Position numbers and translations under genes: made by a program. The notes beneath the pieces are model-generated. The model saw only the letters and a list, made by a program, of their open reading frames with translations, was not told where the DNA came from and did not search any database. From NCBI RefSeq assembly GCF_000715505.1, contig NZ_JHEH01000012.1, forward strand, positions 37,765 through 101,764: 64,000 nt of DNA. The letters run 5' to 3'. Shown here in pieces: positions 48,986-57,900 of this stretch (position 1 is its first letter; the number at the start of each line of letters is the position of its first letter). Source of the stretch: Thioclava dalianensis (GTDB lineage: Bacteria > Pseudomonadota > Alphaproteobacteria > Rhodobacterales > Rhodobacteraceae).

Positions 48986-49993
48986 ATGGAACAGTTTAAC
49001 GACCCGCAATTCAGCGTCATTGCGTTGACCGCAGCGCTCAACAATCAGCCCTTCGTGCCGGGTCAGATCGGCGGGCTTGGGATCTTTGAGGAAGATGGCG
49101 TCAACGTCACCACCGTCGAGATCGAGGAAGAGAACGGCATTCTCGATCTCATCGAGCCGACCCCGCGCGGTGCGCCGGGTAATACGCTGGGCGATACCAA
49201 GCGCAACAAGATCCCGTTCAACATGGACCATTTCGAGATCAACGATGCGGTCTATGCCGATGAGGTGCAGGGCGTGCGCGCGCTTGGCAGCGATGATGCG
49301 CTGGAGACGATCCAGTCGCGCATCGATTCCAAGCAAGAGCGCCATGGGCGGGCGATGGACAACACGCTGGAGCATTATCGCGTGGGCGCGATCAAGGGTC
49401 TGATCGTGTCGAAATCGGGCCGGGTGCTGCACAATCTCTATGATCGCTTTGGCATCGCCGTGCCGGCACCGGTCAATCTCGGCATCGGCGGGGGCGATGT
49501 GGCCAATCTCGGCGCGTTGCTCGATGGGGTGACGCATTCGGTCGAAGATGATCTCGATGCCAATTACGACCATCTGCATGTGATGACGGGCCGCGCCTTC
49601 CACACGGCGATGTGGACGCAGAAAGTGGTGCGCGAGACCTTTCTCAACACGTCTTCCGCCGAGGTGCTGCGGCGCGGGGTGCCGCGTAAGTTCGAGTTCG
49701 GCGACATGGTGTTTGAGCGCTATCGCACCGGGCGCAAGGCAGTGGCTGCCAATAATGACGCGGCCTATATCGCCGATGATGAGGCGCGTCTGTTCCCGGT
49801 CGGGGTCTCTGAGATGTATCTGACGCGCTTTGGGCCTGCGGATTATGAGGAGACCGTCAACACGATCGGCCTGCCGCGCTATGCGCGTCAATATGCGATG
49901 GCCAATGGCAAGGGGCGTCATCTCGACGCGCAGATGAATGTCATCAACCTGTGCACGCGCCCGGCGGCGCTGCGGCGTCTGACGCTCAACTAA
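48986..49993 (+). CDS. Major capsid protein (lambda gpE family)
   Basis: A 335-residue HK97-fold capsid protein with the lambda E pattern (ALTAALNNQPFVPGQIGGLG, then IEEENGILDLIEPTPRGAPG) and a size near 341 residues. GGAGG precedes the ATG at 48986. It assembles the shell with the decoration protein. Confidence 0.93.
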   Translation: MEQFNDPQFSVIALTAALNNQPFVPGQIGGLGIFEEDGVNVTTVEIEEENGILDLIEPTPRGAPGNTLGDTKRNKIPFNMDHFEINDAVYADEVQGVRALGSDDALETIQSRIDSKQERHGRAMDNTLEHYRVGAIKGLIVSKSGRVLHNLYDRFGIAVPAPVNLGIGGGDVANLGALLDGVTHSVEDDLDANYDHLHVMTGRAFHTAMWTQKVVRETFLNTSSAEVLRRGVPRKFEFGDMVFERYRTGRKAVAANNDAAYIADDEARLFPVGVSEMYLTRFGPADYEETVNTIGLPRYARQYAMANGKGRHLDAQMNVINLCTRPAALRRLTLN

Positions 49994-50019
49994 GCCCAGC
50001 TTCACATGAGAGACAGGAA

Positions 50020-50046
50020 GGCCCGGCGGGTCACTGCCGGGTCTTT
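50020..50046 (+). terminator. Hairpin with T-rich tail after the capsid gene
   Basis: CCCGGC (50022-50027) and GCCGGG (50036-50041) with an eight-base loop, then TCTTT. It may attenuate transcription so that capsid mRNA outnumbers downstream genes, or be passed by antitermination. Confidence 0.55.
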
Positions 50047-50074
50047 GGTATGCAATTTGAACAGGAGAGCCGCC

Positions 50075-50476
50075 ATGGCGCAGCCGAAGAAAAAATGGGT
50101 GGCGTTTCGGACGAATACGCCCGTGCCCGCCGCCGTGATCGGGGCAAAGGCCGATCAGAAAATGCAGGCCGGTCAGCCGGTGCAGCTGCCCGCCGCTTAC
50201 GCGGATCATGTGGTCCATGACGGCTTTGCCGAGTTCTGCGACGCGCCCAAAGCGCCGGATCTCGGTCCGAAGAAAGCGGTCTCTGACTCTTCCCCGAAGA
50301 AAGGGGCGCAGACTGCTGATCTGGATGCGGCAGCCAAGCTGGACGCGGCCCAAGCCAAGGTCGATGAGGCCGGGGCGCATTTGATGGCCGTGGCCGGCAC
50401 GGATGCGGAAGAGGAGGCGCGCACAGCGCTTGATCTGGCCAATGCGGAGCTGGCTGCGCTGCAGCCTGCCAGCTGA
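50075..50476 (+). CDS. Head protein of the FI position
   Basis: A 133-residue alanine-rich protein (KKKWVAFRTNTPVPAAVIGA; ALDLANAELAALQPAS). In the lambda order FI follows E; its role in DNA packaging could be shared, but sequence identity is not convincing. The ATG at 50075 follows GGAG. Stop and next start share one base. Confidence 0.6.
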   Translation: MAQPKKKWVAFRTNTPVPAAVIGAKADQKMQAGQPVQLPAAYADHVVHDGFAEFCDAPKAPDLGPKKAVSDSSPKKGAQTADLDAAAKLDAAQAKVDEAGAHLMAVAGTDAEEEARTALDLANAELAALQPAS

Positions 50477-50847
50477 TGGATCCGGATCTGCGCGCGGAGC
50501 TGAAGGCAGAGGTCGATGAGGTCTGGGCCGAGATCCTGCGCCATCTTCCCTTGGTGCAGGGCCAGCAGGACCCTGCACGCGCGCCTGTCCTGTTCGAGGC
50601 CATTCTGCGCACGGGCGATCGGGCCGTCGAGTCCATGAATTTTGGGCGCGGCAATACCGGGCGCGCCGGGATCACGGCAGACGGGGGGTATTTGCGCATC
50701 GACCGGGCGCTCAACCCTGATCTGTTGATCTGCAAAGGCGACAAGGTGGTCGCGCTGGCGCGCGACGGAGAGCCGGTCTTCGAGGTGCAAGCGGTCGATG
50801 ATCGCTCGCATCTGCGACTGATCTGTGAGCTGGGAGATGCAAACTAA
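50476..50847 (+). CDS. Head-tail attachment protein (FII-like)
   Basis: A 123-residue protein. The beta-rich C-terminal half (GGYLRIDRALNPDLLICKGD, then VVALARDGEPVFEVQAVDD) fits the lambda FII/attachment family that joins head and tail. It follows the FI-position gene, as in lambda. Confidence 0.7.
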   Translation: MDPDLRAELKAEVDEVWAEILRHLPLVQGQQDPARAPVLFEAILRTGDRAVESMNFGRGNTGRAGITADGGYLRIDRALNPDLLICKGDKVVALARDGEPVFEVQAVDDRSHLRLICELGDAN

Positions 50848-51623
50848 TGTCTTTGACCATGATGGCCATGCGCATCGCCGCCGTGCAGGCGCTCAAGGCG
50901 GGCGGCACGCTGGTGGGCGATAATGTCCTCGACAGCCAGATCTCTGCAATCGATCAGACCGCAGATGGGCGGCTGCGCAGCGATCAGCAGCGGCCCTTCA
51001 TCGCGGTCTATACGGATGCTGCCAAGGCGCAGGATCTGGGCCAGACGGGCCTGCGCGCAAACGGGCGCGTGGATATCGTCTTCAACTGCGGCGTCTCGCT
51101 CACCATGGCGCAGACCGACAAGGACACCGGGGCCTCCAGCATCGTTGAGGGGTTTCCGGCGACGGATGCGCATTTTGAGGCGGTGATCGATGTGCTCGAT
51201 GTGCAGATCGCGCGGGTGCTGAGCGATCCGGACAATCCGTGGGCGCAGGTCTTTGGGGATTTTGTGCAAGCCTATGTGGCCAAGGAAACCGTGCGCTCGA
51301 GCAGTGCTGCGGAAAACGTGCGCCTTGCGGCAGGGCAGATGAAACTGACGCTCGAGGTCTTTGCCGATCCGCGCCTCGGCCAGGCCTTGCCAGAGGGCGG
51401 TCCATGGCCGCGCTTTCTGGCGCTGATGGAGGCGCAGGACATGGCGCAACGGAGCTTGTTCCAGCAGCTGATCGGAGAGGGGGCCAGCGCGGCCTATTCC
51501 GCTTTTGAGCTGTTGACGGGCATGACCCGCCGCGATGCGCAGGCGCTGCGGCTTTACAGCTTTGGCGGGGTGGCGCGCGATGTCGTGTTCACCGAAGCCA
51601 GCAACGAAGCGGAGCCGATCTGA
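50847..51623 (+). CDS. Hypothetical head-tail connector or tail completion protein
   Basis: A 258-residue protein (AVQALKAGGTLVGDNVLDSQ, then LRANGRVDIVFNCGVSLTMA) with no family known to me. It is at the switch from lambda-like head to P2-like tail genes, so it could be the adaptor. One-base overlaps both sides. Confidence 0.6.
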   Translation: MSLTMMAMRIAAVQALKAGGTLVGDNVLDSQISAIDQTADGRLRSDQQRPFIAVYTDAAKAQDLGQTGLRANGRVDIVFNCGVSLTMAQTDKDTGASSIVEGFPATDAHFEAVIDVLDVQIARVLSDPDNPWAQVFGDFVQAYVAKETVRSSSAAENVRLAAGQMKLTLEVFADPRLGQALPEGGPWPRFLALMEAQDMAQRSLFQQLIGEGASAAYSAFELLTGMTRRDAQALRLYSFGGVARDVVFTEASNEAEPI

Positions 51624-52096
51624 TGGCGAGCCTGTCTGATATTATCGATGATCTGCGCCGTAGGGTGGGTGAGTTGGAACGCCGCCAGCGCGCCCAGCTG
51701 CGCACCGGGGTTGTGACGCAGGTCGATGCGGGAAATGGCGTGGCCCGGGTGCAGCTGCAAGAGGGCGATGCGCAGATGATCACCGGCTGGATCCCGTGGG
51801 CCGAACCCTCGGCAGGTGCGAACAAGACGCATAACCCGCCCTCGGTCGGCCAGCAGGTGCAGCTCCTGTCGGAAAGCGGGGATCTCTATGACGCGGTTAT
51901 TCAGGGCAGTCTGAACTCGGATGCAAACGGGCGTCCGTCTGCGGCGGGGGATGAATATGTGCTGGCCTCCGTCGGGGGCGCCAGCATCACGATCAGCGGG
52001 GGCGGGGCGTCTATCGTGATCAAGGTGGGGGGCAGTACGATCACGCTCACCGAGGCCGGTATTGTGAACGATGCGCCGCGCATCGATCTGAACTGA
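51623..52096 (+). CDS. Baseplate assembly protein V (P2-like spike base)
   Basis: A 157-residue protein with an OB-like fold (RTGVVTQVDAGNGVARVQL, GWIPWAEPSAGANKTHN) and C-terminal repeats rich in Gly/Ile (GGASITISGGGASIVIKVGG). P2 gpV-type proteins form the spike at the tail tip. Overlaps the PAAR gene. Confidence 0.85.
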   Translation: MASLSDIIDDLRRRVGELERRQRAQLRTGVVTQVDAGNGVARVQLQEGDAQMITGWIPWAEPSAGANKTHNPPSVGQQVQLLSESGDLYDAVIQGSLNSDANGRPSAAGDEYVLASVGGASITISGGGASIVIKVGGSTITLTEAGIVNDAPRIDLN

Positions 52097-52386
52097 TGCC
52101 TGCGGTCACACGAAAGGGCGATATGGGCACGGGCCATGGGCCTTGGCCGTCGCGCCCCAGCACAGGCGGCAGCGAAAATGCGTTTGTGAATGGCATTGCG
52201 GTGCACCGTCAGGGCGACGCTTGGGCGGTGCATTGTAACCCCGAGCATGTGTGCCACGGCGGCGTGCTGGCTTCGGGGTCCTCAACTGTCTTCGTCAACG
52301 GCAAGCCGATTGGGCGCGTCGGAGATCCCGTCAGTTGCGGGTCGAGCGTTGCGAGCGGCTCGGAAAACGTGTTCGCGGGCGGATAG
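52096..52386 (+). CDS. PAAR-domain tail spike tip protein
   Basis: A 96-residue PAAR protein with GDMGTGHGPWPSRPSTGGSE, His and Cys metal ligands in VHCNPEHVCHGG, and the ending GSENVFAGG. PAAR proteins sharpen the membrane-piercing spike and bind zinc. It is standalone and follows gpV as usual. Confidence 0.88.
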   Translation: MPAVTRKGDMGTGHGPWPSRPSTGGSENAFVNGIAVHRQGDAWAVHCNPEHVCHGGVLASGSSTVFVNGKPIGRVGDPVSCGSSVASGSENVFAGG

Positions 52387-52408
52387 CCCAAAATCCAAGG
52401 AGAGACCT

Positions 52409-52663
52409 ATGAACGTCACGAAACCCGCCCCGGCGGACAAAGAAGTCACGAAACCCGCCCTGGCGGAATATGAAGTCACGACCGCGCGCGAGATCGGCGG
52501 GCGGCATCGCAAATTGGGCGAGATCCTCACGCTCGCGTCGCCCCAGGCGAAATACTACCTGCCGCCCTACGGCACCGGGCTTGCCGGTCCGATCGCGCCG
52601 AAGGTATCCGCCAAACCTGCCACTGCGAAGGCGGATGATCCCGCTGATCGCTCGGGCGCGTGA
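52409..52663 (+). CDS. Hypothetical small tail-region protein
   Basis: An 84-residue protein with an internal repeat VTKPAPADKE then VTKPALAEYE at the N-terminus, possibly a linker. AAGGAGAG precedes the start. No function recognised. It lies between the PAAR and baseplate W genes. Confidence 0.6.
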   Translation: MNVTKPAPADKEVTKPALAEYEVTTAREIGGRHRKLGEILTLASPQAKYYLPPYGTGLAGPIAPKVSAKPATAKADDPADRSGA

Positions 52664-52672
52664 GGCGCGCCC

Positions 52673-53062
52673 GTGGATCTCAATCACGACACTGGAGACG
52701 CGGTCGCGGGATGGGAGGAGGTGGTGCAAAGCCTCCTGACCGTCTTGGCCACGCGTGTGAGCACGCGCGTCTTCCGGCGCGAATTTGGCTCCAATGTCCC
52801 GGCGCTGATCGATGCACCGATGAACGAGGCCAATGTGCTGGCGCTGTATGTGGCCATCGCCGAGGCGCTGGAGCGGTGGGAGCCGCGGTTTGAGCTGAGT
52901 GATGTGCAGGTCCAAGGGGCGGCAGGTGGGGCGATCTTGATGACGCTCACCGGCACCTACCGCCCCAAGGCGCATATCGGGGATTTGAGCACCGTCGCTG
53001 ATCGCCTGCAAACCGTGCGTGTCCTGCGCGACCGCGTTGAGAACTGGAGCCTATCCGCATGA
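52673..53062 (+). CDS. Baseplate assembly protein W (GPW/gp25 family)
   Basis: A 129-residue protein with the gp25 pattern (LATRVSTRVFRREFGSNVPA, IAEALERWEPRFELSDVQVQ). It forms the baseplate wedge base and nucleates the sheath. The start is a GTG at 52673. The stop overlaps the J gene. Confidence 0.87.
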   Translation: MDLNHDTGDAVAGWEEVVQSLLTVLATRVSTRVFRREFGSNVPALIDAPMNEANVLALYVAIAEALERWEPRFELSDVQVQGAAGGAILMTLTGTYRPKAHIGDLSTVADRLQTVRVLRDRVENWSLSA

Positions 53063-54015
53063 GCCGCTTTGCTGCATTGGACCTCACGACGCTGCCCGAT
53101 CCGAGCGCCATCGGGGTGCTGGATTTTGACGCCATCCTTGAGGCACGCCTGGTTGAGCTGGAGGCCCAGCTCACGGACGTGTTCGAGGCCTCAAAGGTCT
53201 CAGAGATCATGGCATTGGCGCGCAATATCGCGGCCAGCCCCATGCGCTATCTCACCGAGGCGGCAGCGGCGCGCGAGCTGTATTTGGAAAACCGGATCAA
53301 CGCGGCGCTGCGCTCGGTGTTTTTGTCGACCGCGCGGGGCGATGATCTCGATCAGATCGGGGCCAATCGTGGGGTTGTGCGCAAGGTGCTCGATGACAGC
53401 GATCCGGACACTCCGGTGCTGGAAAGCGATGCGGCCTTCCGGGCGCGGATCCAGCTGGTCATTGAGGCGTGGTCACCGCATGGCACGGAAGGCTCTTACG
53501 TCTATTGGGCGCTCGAGGCCGATGACCGTGTGGTCGATGTGGCGGTCTACGGGCCCAATCACGGGCTCGACCCGCCGATCCCGCCTGCCGAGCCCAAGAT
53601 GGTTGTGCTCTCGAGCGCGGGCGATGGCACGGCGGATGCGGCGCTCTTGGATGCGGTGTTTGCGCATTGCACCACCGATAAGCGCCGCCCCGTTGCGGAT
53701 AAGCTGAGCGTGGTGTCAGCGCAGATCGTGCCCTACGCGATTGAGGCGGTCTTGTATGTGACCACGCCTGAGACGGCCTCGGCGGTGCAGGCCTCGGCGC
53801 AGGCGGCGGCAGAGGCCTTTGTGAATGGGCGCATCCGGATTGGGCGCAAGCTCTATCGGACCTCGATTGCGGCGGCGCTCAACGTCCAGGGGGTGGTGGA
53901 TGTCGAGCTGATCTCGCCTGCGGCAGATGTTGATATCGGCCCGTTTGAGGCCCCGCATTGCACCGGCATCACCGTGACGCTGCAATCCATCACCGGGGGA
54001 TGGCGCGATGTTTGA
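53059..54015 (+). CDS. Baseplate J-like protein
   Basis: A 318-residue baseplate J protein (FLSTARGDDLDQIGANRGVV; SPHGTEGSYVYWALEADDRV). It makes the wedge arms with protein I. Its stop overlaps the start of the next gene by eight bases. Confidence 0.9.
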   Translation: MSRFAALDLTTLPDPSAIGVLDFDAILEARLVELEAQLTDVFEASKVSEIMALARNIAASPMRYLTEAAAARELYLENRINAALRSVFLSTARGDDLDQIGANRGVVRKVLDDSDPDTPVLESDAAFRARIQLVIEAWSPHGTEGSYVYWALEADDRVVDVAVYGPNHGLDPPIPPAEPKMVVLSSAGDGTADAALLDAVFAHCTTDKRRPVADKLSVVSAQIVPYAIEAVLYVTTPETASAVQASAQAAAEAFVNGRIRIGRKLYRTSIAAALNVQGVVDVELISPAADVDIGPFEAPHCTGITVTLQSITGGWRDV

Positions 54016-54769
54016 TGTGACCAACACGCTCCTGCCGCCCACGGCGACACCGCTGGCCAAGGCGCTCGATATCTTGGAGGAGCGGCTGTTTGCGCTGCCC
54101 GTCGAGATGATCTCGAAAGACCCAAGCGTGGTGGATGTGGGCTGGCTCGATCACCTCGCATGGGAGGCCTCGGTAGATACTTGGGACTCGGCATGGCCAG
54201 AGGCGATCAAGCGCCGCGTCATTGCGGCCAGCGCCGAGGTGCACCGCTACAAGGGCACGCCCTATGCGATCAAGCACGCGCTGTCTGCCTTCGATGTGGA
54301 TACCGAGCTGCTGGAATGGTTCGAGCCGGACGGCGTGGCCGATGGGCTGGAGGCGGGCAGCTTCCGCGTGACCGCCTATGCGGGCCGCTCGCTCTATGGC
54401 GAGAGTGAGAACACGATCGACACGCGCATGGTGGCCGCGATGAATGCGGTTGTGCAGCGGGTGGCGCCGGTCTCTCGCAAGCTGATCTTCCGGCTGGGCG
54501 AGCGGTTTGAAACCGCAGGCTATCTGCGCACGGGCGCGCGCCCTGCGCATCTGCACCAAGCGGAGGTCGATCCCGGGCCGCGCCCGGAGATCGCTCAAAC
54601 CGGGCCGATCCTGCGCAGCGGTTTGCGCGCGCGGCGGATCTCCAGCGCGACCCATGAGCTGCACCCTCGACCGGCCAGCGTGCCGGTCGCGGCTTTTATG
54701 AGAGTGGCGGCGCGGGGCCGCGCCGTCGATCAGAAAACCCATGACGTACAAAGGAGGACAGGGGGCTAA
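54008..54769 (+). CDS. Phage tail protein I (P2-like)
   Basis: A 253-residue P2 gpI-type protein (KALDILEERLFALPVEMISK; LDHLAWEASVDTWDSAWPEA; HRYKGTPYAIKHALSAFDVD). It joins the baseplate to the tail fibre. The C-terminal half differs from P2 and carries a basic region. Stop and the next start share one base. Confidence 0.88.
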   Translation: MFDVTNTLLPPTATPLAKALDILEERLFALPVEMISKDPSVVDVGWLDHLAWEASVDTWDSAWPEAIKRRVIAASAEVHRYKGTPYAIKHALSAFDVDTELLEWFEPDGVADGLEAGSFRVTAYAGRSLYGESENTIDTRMVAAMNAVVQRVAPVSRKLIFRLGERFETAGYLRTGARPAHLHQAEVDPGPRPEIAQTGPILRSGLRARRISSATHELHPRPASVPVAAFMRVAARGRAVDQKTHDVQRRTGG

Positions 54770-55284
54770 TGCCGACAACACTTCTGACCGATATCGCGGA
54801 GGCCAAGATCACCGCCGCCGCCGGATCGGGAACAGCGGTCGCCATCACGCATATTGCGCTTGGTGACGGCAGCGGGGCCAATTACGCCCCGAGCTATTCC
54901 CAGACCAGCTTGCAGCGCGAGCTTGCGCGCCAGCCCATCGAGAGCCGCCACATCGTGGGCACAAATGCCTGGCGCGTGAAGGCGGAGTTCGATCCCGACA
55001 CCCCGGCCTTCGCGGTGCGCGAAATGGGGTTTTTTGATGCGGATGGCGATCTGATCGCGATCTGGGCGGGCAATGACGTGGTGGCGCGCCAGACCGGGGC
55101 GATCACCTATCTGGTCGACTATGTCCTGAGCTTCTCGCGGGTCCAGGACGGGTTGGTCATCGTAAATGCGCCCGATGATGCTCTGTTTGATCTGGCGATC
55201 AGCACAGCTTCAGCTGTCGCAAACCTTCAACTTCAACAGCTGCGCCAAGCGGACGTGATCCGCAAGGCGCACGGTAACAATTAA
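54769..55284 (+). CDS. Tail-collar fibre protein, N-terminal anchor type
   Basis: A 171-residue protein matching the N-terminal part of P2 gpH-like fibres (TDIAEAKITAAAGSGTAVAI; FAVREMGFFDADGDLIAIWA). The distal receptor-binding part normally fused to this domain is missing; the next gene may supply it. This suggests a modular, swappable fibre. Confidence 0.82.
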   Translation: MPTTLLTDIAEAKITAAAGSGTAVAITHIALGDGSGANYAPSYSQTSLQRELARQPIESRHIVGTNAWRVKAEFDPDTPAFAVREMGFFDADGDLIAIWAGNDVVARQTGAITYLVDYVLSFSRVQDGLVIVNAPDDALFDLAISTASAVANLQLQQLRQADVIRKAHGNN

Positions 55285-55295
55285 GGAGTCTTCAG

Positions 55296-56105
55296 ATGAC
55301 AAGCACCGAGCAAATCAACAACTTGATCACCTCGTGTACGGAGCTGAAAAGCTATTTCGAGACGGCGCGCGACCGTATCGAGAGTGCAATCGATACGATG
55401 TATGACACCGTCCTGTTTTATGTCGACGGAGATGTGGGTGACGACGCCAATGATGGAAGCGTGAGCCATCCGTTCAAGAACTTCGGCAAGGCGATGAGTA
55501 TGGCGCGCAACGGTGGCAAGACGACTATCCGCCTGCGGCAGGGTCAGTCCTACAATATGGATGGTGCCAACGACGACTTCAATTTTACCGACAATACGGT
55601 TGTCGAGGTCGCGCGATGGGATAGTGATTGGTCGGATGTGGACAGCCATCCCGAGATTCATATCGAATGCGATGTCAGCAGTGGGCTGAATAGCGTCAAG
55701 CGTATGGTTTATGCCTATGCACCGTTTTCTTTTATCGCACGCGGCGTTCGGCTCGTCTGCGATACGCCCATAGATACTGGCCTGGGATGGCTGGCGTTTC
55801 GGCGCAATTTCATCCGCGTTGGTAATAACATCGCTGGAACGACGATCGACGTGCGGTTCTACAGGTCGCACCTGACAATCCCTGCTGACGCAGCGCATTT
55901 TGCAGGGCCTAATTATCGCGAGACAATTCTTCTCGGATTGGAGTTTTGTACGATCACGGGCGATGGAGCGCTTATTTGCGATGTCTCTAAGGGGTGCGCC
56001 ATCGTCTCGGTGGGCAACCTGACATCTGAGGGCACAACAAAGCTTCTCGATGGTGGGACGGTCGGTCAGAACGTTCTTACAAACAGCCCTGGCGTTACTG
56101 TCTAA
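55296..56105 (+). CDS. Putative receptor-binding tail protein, beta-helix type
   Basis: A 269-residue protein. The N-terminal helix is followed by VDGDVGDDANDGSVSHPFKN, the pattern of phage pectate-lyase-like beta-helix fibres, then repeated beta strands. GC is lower than its neighbours, as common for exchanged receptor genes. No catalytic triad is visible. It is preceded by the fibre anchor and followed by a small gene. Confidence 0.65.
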   Translation: MTSTEQINNLITSCTELKSYFETARDRIESAIDTMYDTVLFYVDGDVGDDANDGSVSHPFKNFGKAMSMARNGGKTTIRLRQGQSYNMDGANDDFNFTDNTVVEVARWDSDWSDVDSHPEIHIECDVSSGLNSVKRMVYAYAPFSFIARGVRLVCDTPIDTGLGWLAFRRNFIRVGNNIAGTTIDVRFYRSHLTIPADAAHFAGPNYRETILLGLEFCTITGDGALICDVSKGCAIVSVGNLTSEGTTKLLDGGTVGQNVLTNSPGVTV

Positions 56106-56117
56106 GGAGAGACCAAA

Positions 56118-56519
56118 ATGCTTATAAACATCAAGCGCGACAGTGCCACGATCTACAATGTCGATTCCGACAATGCGCTCGGTCTGGGGTTCTCGGCCGA
56201 TGAAATCGCGAATGGCCTTTCTGTAGCACGCAGCGCGGAGGCCAAAGCGGAATGCCGCCGTCGCATCTACGCCGTGGCCTCCGCCGAAGCACAGATGAAC
56301 ATCTCGGCCTCGGTCGCGGTTATCTCCGGCAAAGCGGCCTCGGCGCGCTCCGAGGACGAAAAGGCGACGCTCGCAGGCGCCACCTCGATGACCGAATGGA
56401 TCGCCGCCATGCGCGCGACCTGTGCTGATCTCTCGCAAGCTGGCGAGGCGGATTTCAGGGCGGATGCCGCTTGGCCCGAGGTGCCGGAAGACGTGGTCAC
56501 GCTGGTCGCGCGTTTCTAA
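56118..56519 (+). CDS. Possible tail fibre assembly or fibre-partner protein
   Basis: A 133-residue protein (MLINIKRDSATIYNVDSDNA), with an alanine-rich helix (AVASAEAQMNISASVAVISG) that resembles the C-terminal part of fibre assembly proteins. The resemblance is weak. It closes the fibre module, ahead of a strong terminator. Confidence 0.5.
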   Translation: MLINIKRDSATIYNVDSDNALGLGFSADEIANGLSVARSAEAKAECRRRIYAVASAEAQMNISASVAVISGKAASARSEDEKATLAGATSMTEWIAAMRATCADLSQAGEADFRADAAWPEVPEDVVTLVARF

Positions 56520-56586
56520 CGCGCGGCCCTCACTCCTCAATCGGGCACTGAGCCCAAACCCTGACCCCGGTGGATGCCGGGATACG

Positions 56587-56614
56587 CCCGGCAGATCCTG
56601 CCGGGTTTTCTTTT
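56587..56614 (+). terminator. Intrinsic terminator after the fibre module
   Basis: A seven-base perfect stem (CCCGGCA / TGCCGGG), five-base loop and TTTTCTTTT. It precedes the sheath gene by 17 bases, so transcription into the sheath-to-D genes needs antitermination or an internal promoter. Confidence 0.85.
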
Positions 56615-56630
56615 GGCAAAGGAGAACGCC

Positions 56631-57809
56631 ATGAGCTTTGCAAGTTTCCACCACGGCACGCGCCTGCAGGAATCCAATGAAACGCCCGTTTTGGTACAGA
56701 TCGCGCAGACCGCTGTTGTCGGCCTTCTGGGCACAGCGCCCGATGCGGATCCCAATCAGTTTCCGCTCAACACGCCGGTTTTGCTCAAAGGCACGCCCAC
56801 GGAGGCGGCGGGCCTCGGCGAGACCGGCACGTTGAAAGACGCGGTCGATGACGTGTTCGACCAGGTCGGCGCCTATACCATCGTCATCCGTGTGGAAGAG
56901 GGCGAAGATACGGCGGCCACCCTGTCCAATCTGGTGGGTGATGCCACGACCCTGACCGGCGTGCATGCGCTCAAAAAGGCCGAGGCCCAGCTCGGCATCA
57001 AGCCGCGGCTGATCGCCATTCCCGGCTTTACCTCCGGCGATGGTGCGACCACCAACCCAGTCGTGGCCGAGCTGATCGGTGTGCTCGACCAGCTCAAGGC
57101 TGTGGCCTTTGTCGATGGGCCCGACACCACCGATGAAGATGCCATTGCCTATCGTGAGTTGATCGGCTCGCAGCGGATCTACGTCGTCGACCCGAAAGTC
57201 TTGGTCTGGGATACCACGGCCAGCGCCTATGTGGCCCGCCCGGCCTCGGCGCGCTTTGCCGGGGTACAGGCGCGGGTCGATACCAATCTGGGCTTCTGGC
57301 ACTCGCTGTCGAACAAAGCGATCAACGGCATTGGCGGGGCCTCGCGCACGGTGACCTATGGGTCGCAGGCCGACTATCTCAATGAGGCCCATGTTGGCAC
57401 GATCATCAATATGGGCTCGGGCTTCATCACCTGGGGCAACCGCTCTGCAACCGACGAGGATCTCTGGGTGTTCCTCGCGGTGCGCCGCACGGCGGATTTT
57501 ATCAATGAGGCGATGGAAAAGGCCTATCTGGAATTCGTCGACAAGCCGTTCTCGGCGGCCAATTTGAAGTTCATGTTGGAGAGCGGCAACGCGGCGATGC
57601 GGACGTTCAAGGCCTCGGGCGCGATCATCGGCGGGCGGGTCTGGATCGATGAGACGCTCAACGAGCCCACGCAAATGGCGGCGGGCAAAATCACCTTGTC
57701 GATGGAGTTCGAGCCGCCCGCACCGATGGAAGACATCCGCTTCATCGCGCATCGCAACATCCAGTATTACCTTGATCTGACTGCGACGGCGCTGCAGGCG
57801 GCCTCGTAA
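56631..57809 (+). CDS. Contractile tail sheath protein (P2 FI-like)
   Basis: A 392-residue sheath protein (FHHGTRLQESNETPVLVQIA at the start; GGRVWIDETLNEPTQMAAGK near the end). It proves that the phage is a myovirus. The ATG at 56631 follows GGAG; the longer frame runs into the terminator. Confidence 0.93.
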   Translation: MSFASFHHGTRLQESNETPVLVQIAQTAVVGLLGTAPDADPNQFPLNTPVLLKGTPTEAAGLGETGTLKDAVDDVFDQVGAYTIVIRVEEGEDTAATLSNLVGDATTLTGVHALKKAEAQLGIKPRLIAIPGFTSGDGATTNPVVAELIGVLDQLKAVAFVDGPDTTDEDAIAYRELIGSQRIYVVDPKVLVWDTTASAYVARPASARFAGVQARVDTNLGFWHSLSNKAINGIGGASRTVTYGSQADYLNEAHVGTIINMGSGFITWGNRSATDEDLWVFLAVRRTADFINEAMEKAYLEFVDKPFSAANLKFMLESGNAAMRTFKASGAIIGGRVWIDETLNEPTQMAAGKITLSMEFEPPAPMEDIRFIAHRNIQYYLDLTATALQAAS

Positions 57810-57843
57810 GCTCCCCCTCGATCCCTTTGCCTATGCCCCCCGT

Positions 57844-57864
57844 GAAGGCGCGCGCTGCGCCTTC
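57844..57864 (+). other. RNA hairpin between sheath and tube genes
   Basis: GAAGGCGC and GCGCCTTC arms with a five-base loop and no T tract; possibly a processing or mRNA-stability element between two highly expressed tail genes. Confidence 0.45.
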
Positions 57865-57900
57865 GCGTCCATTCTCTCGTGCTGACAAGGAGTGACAGCT

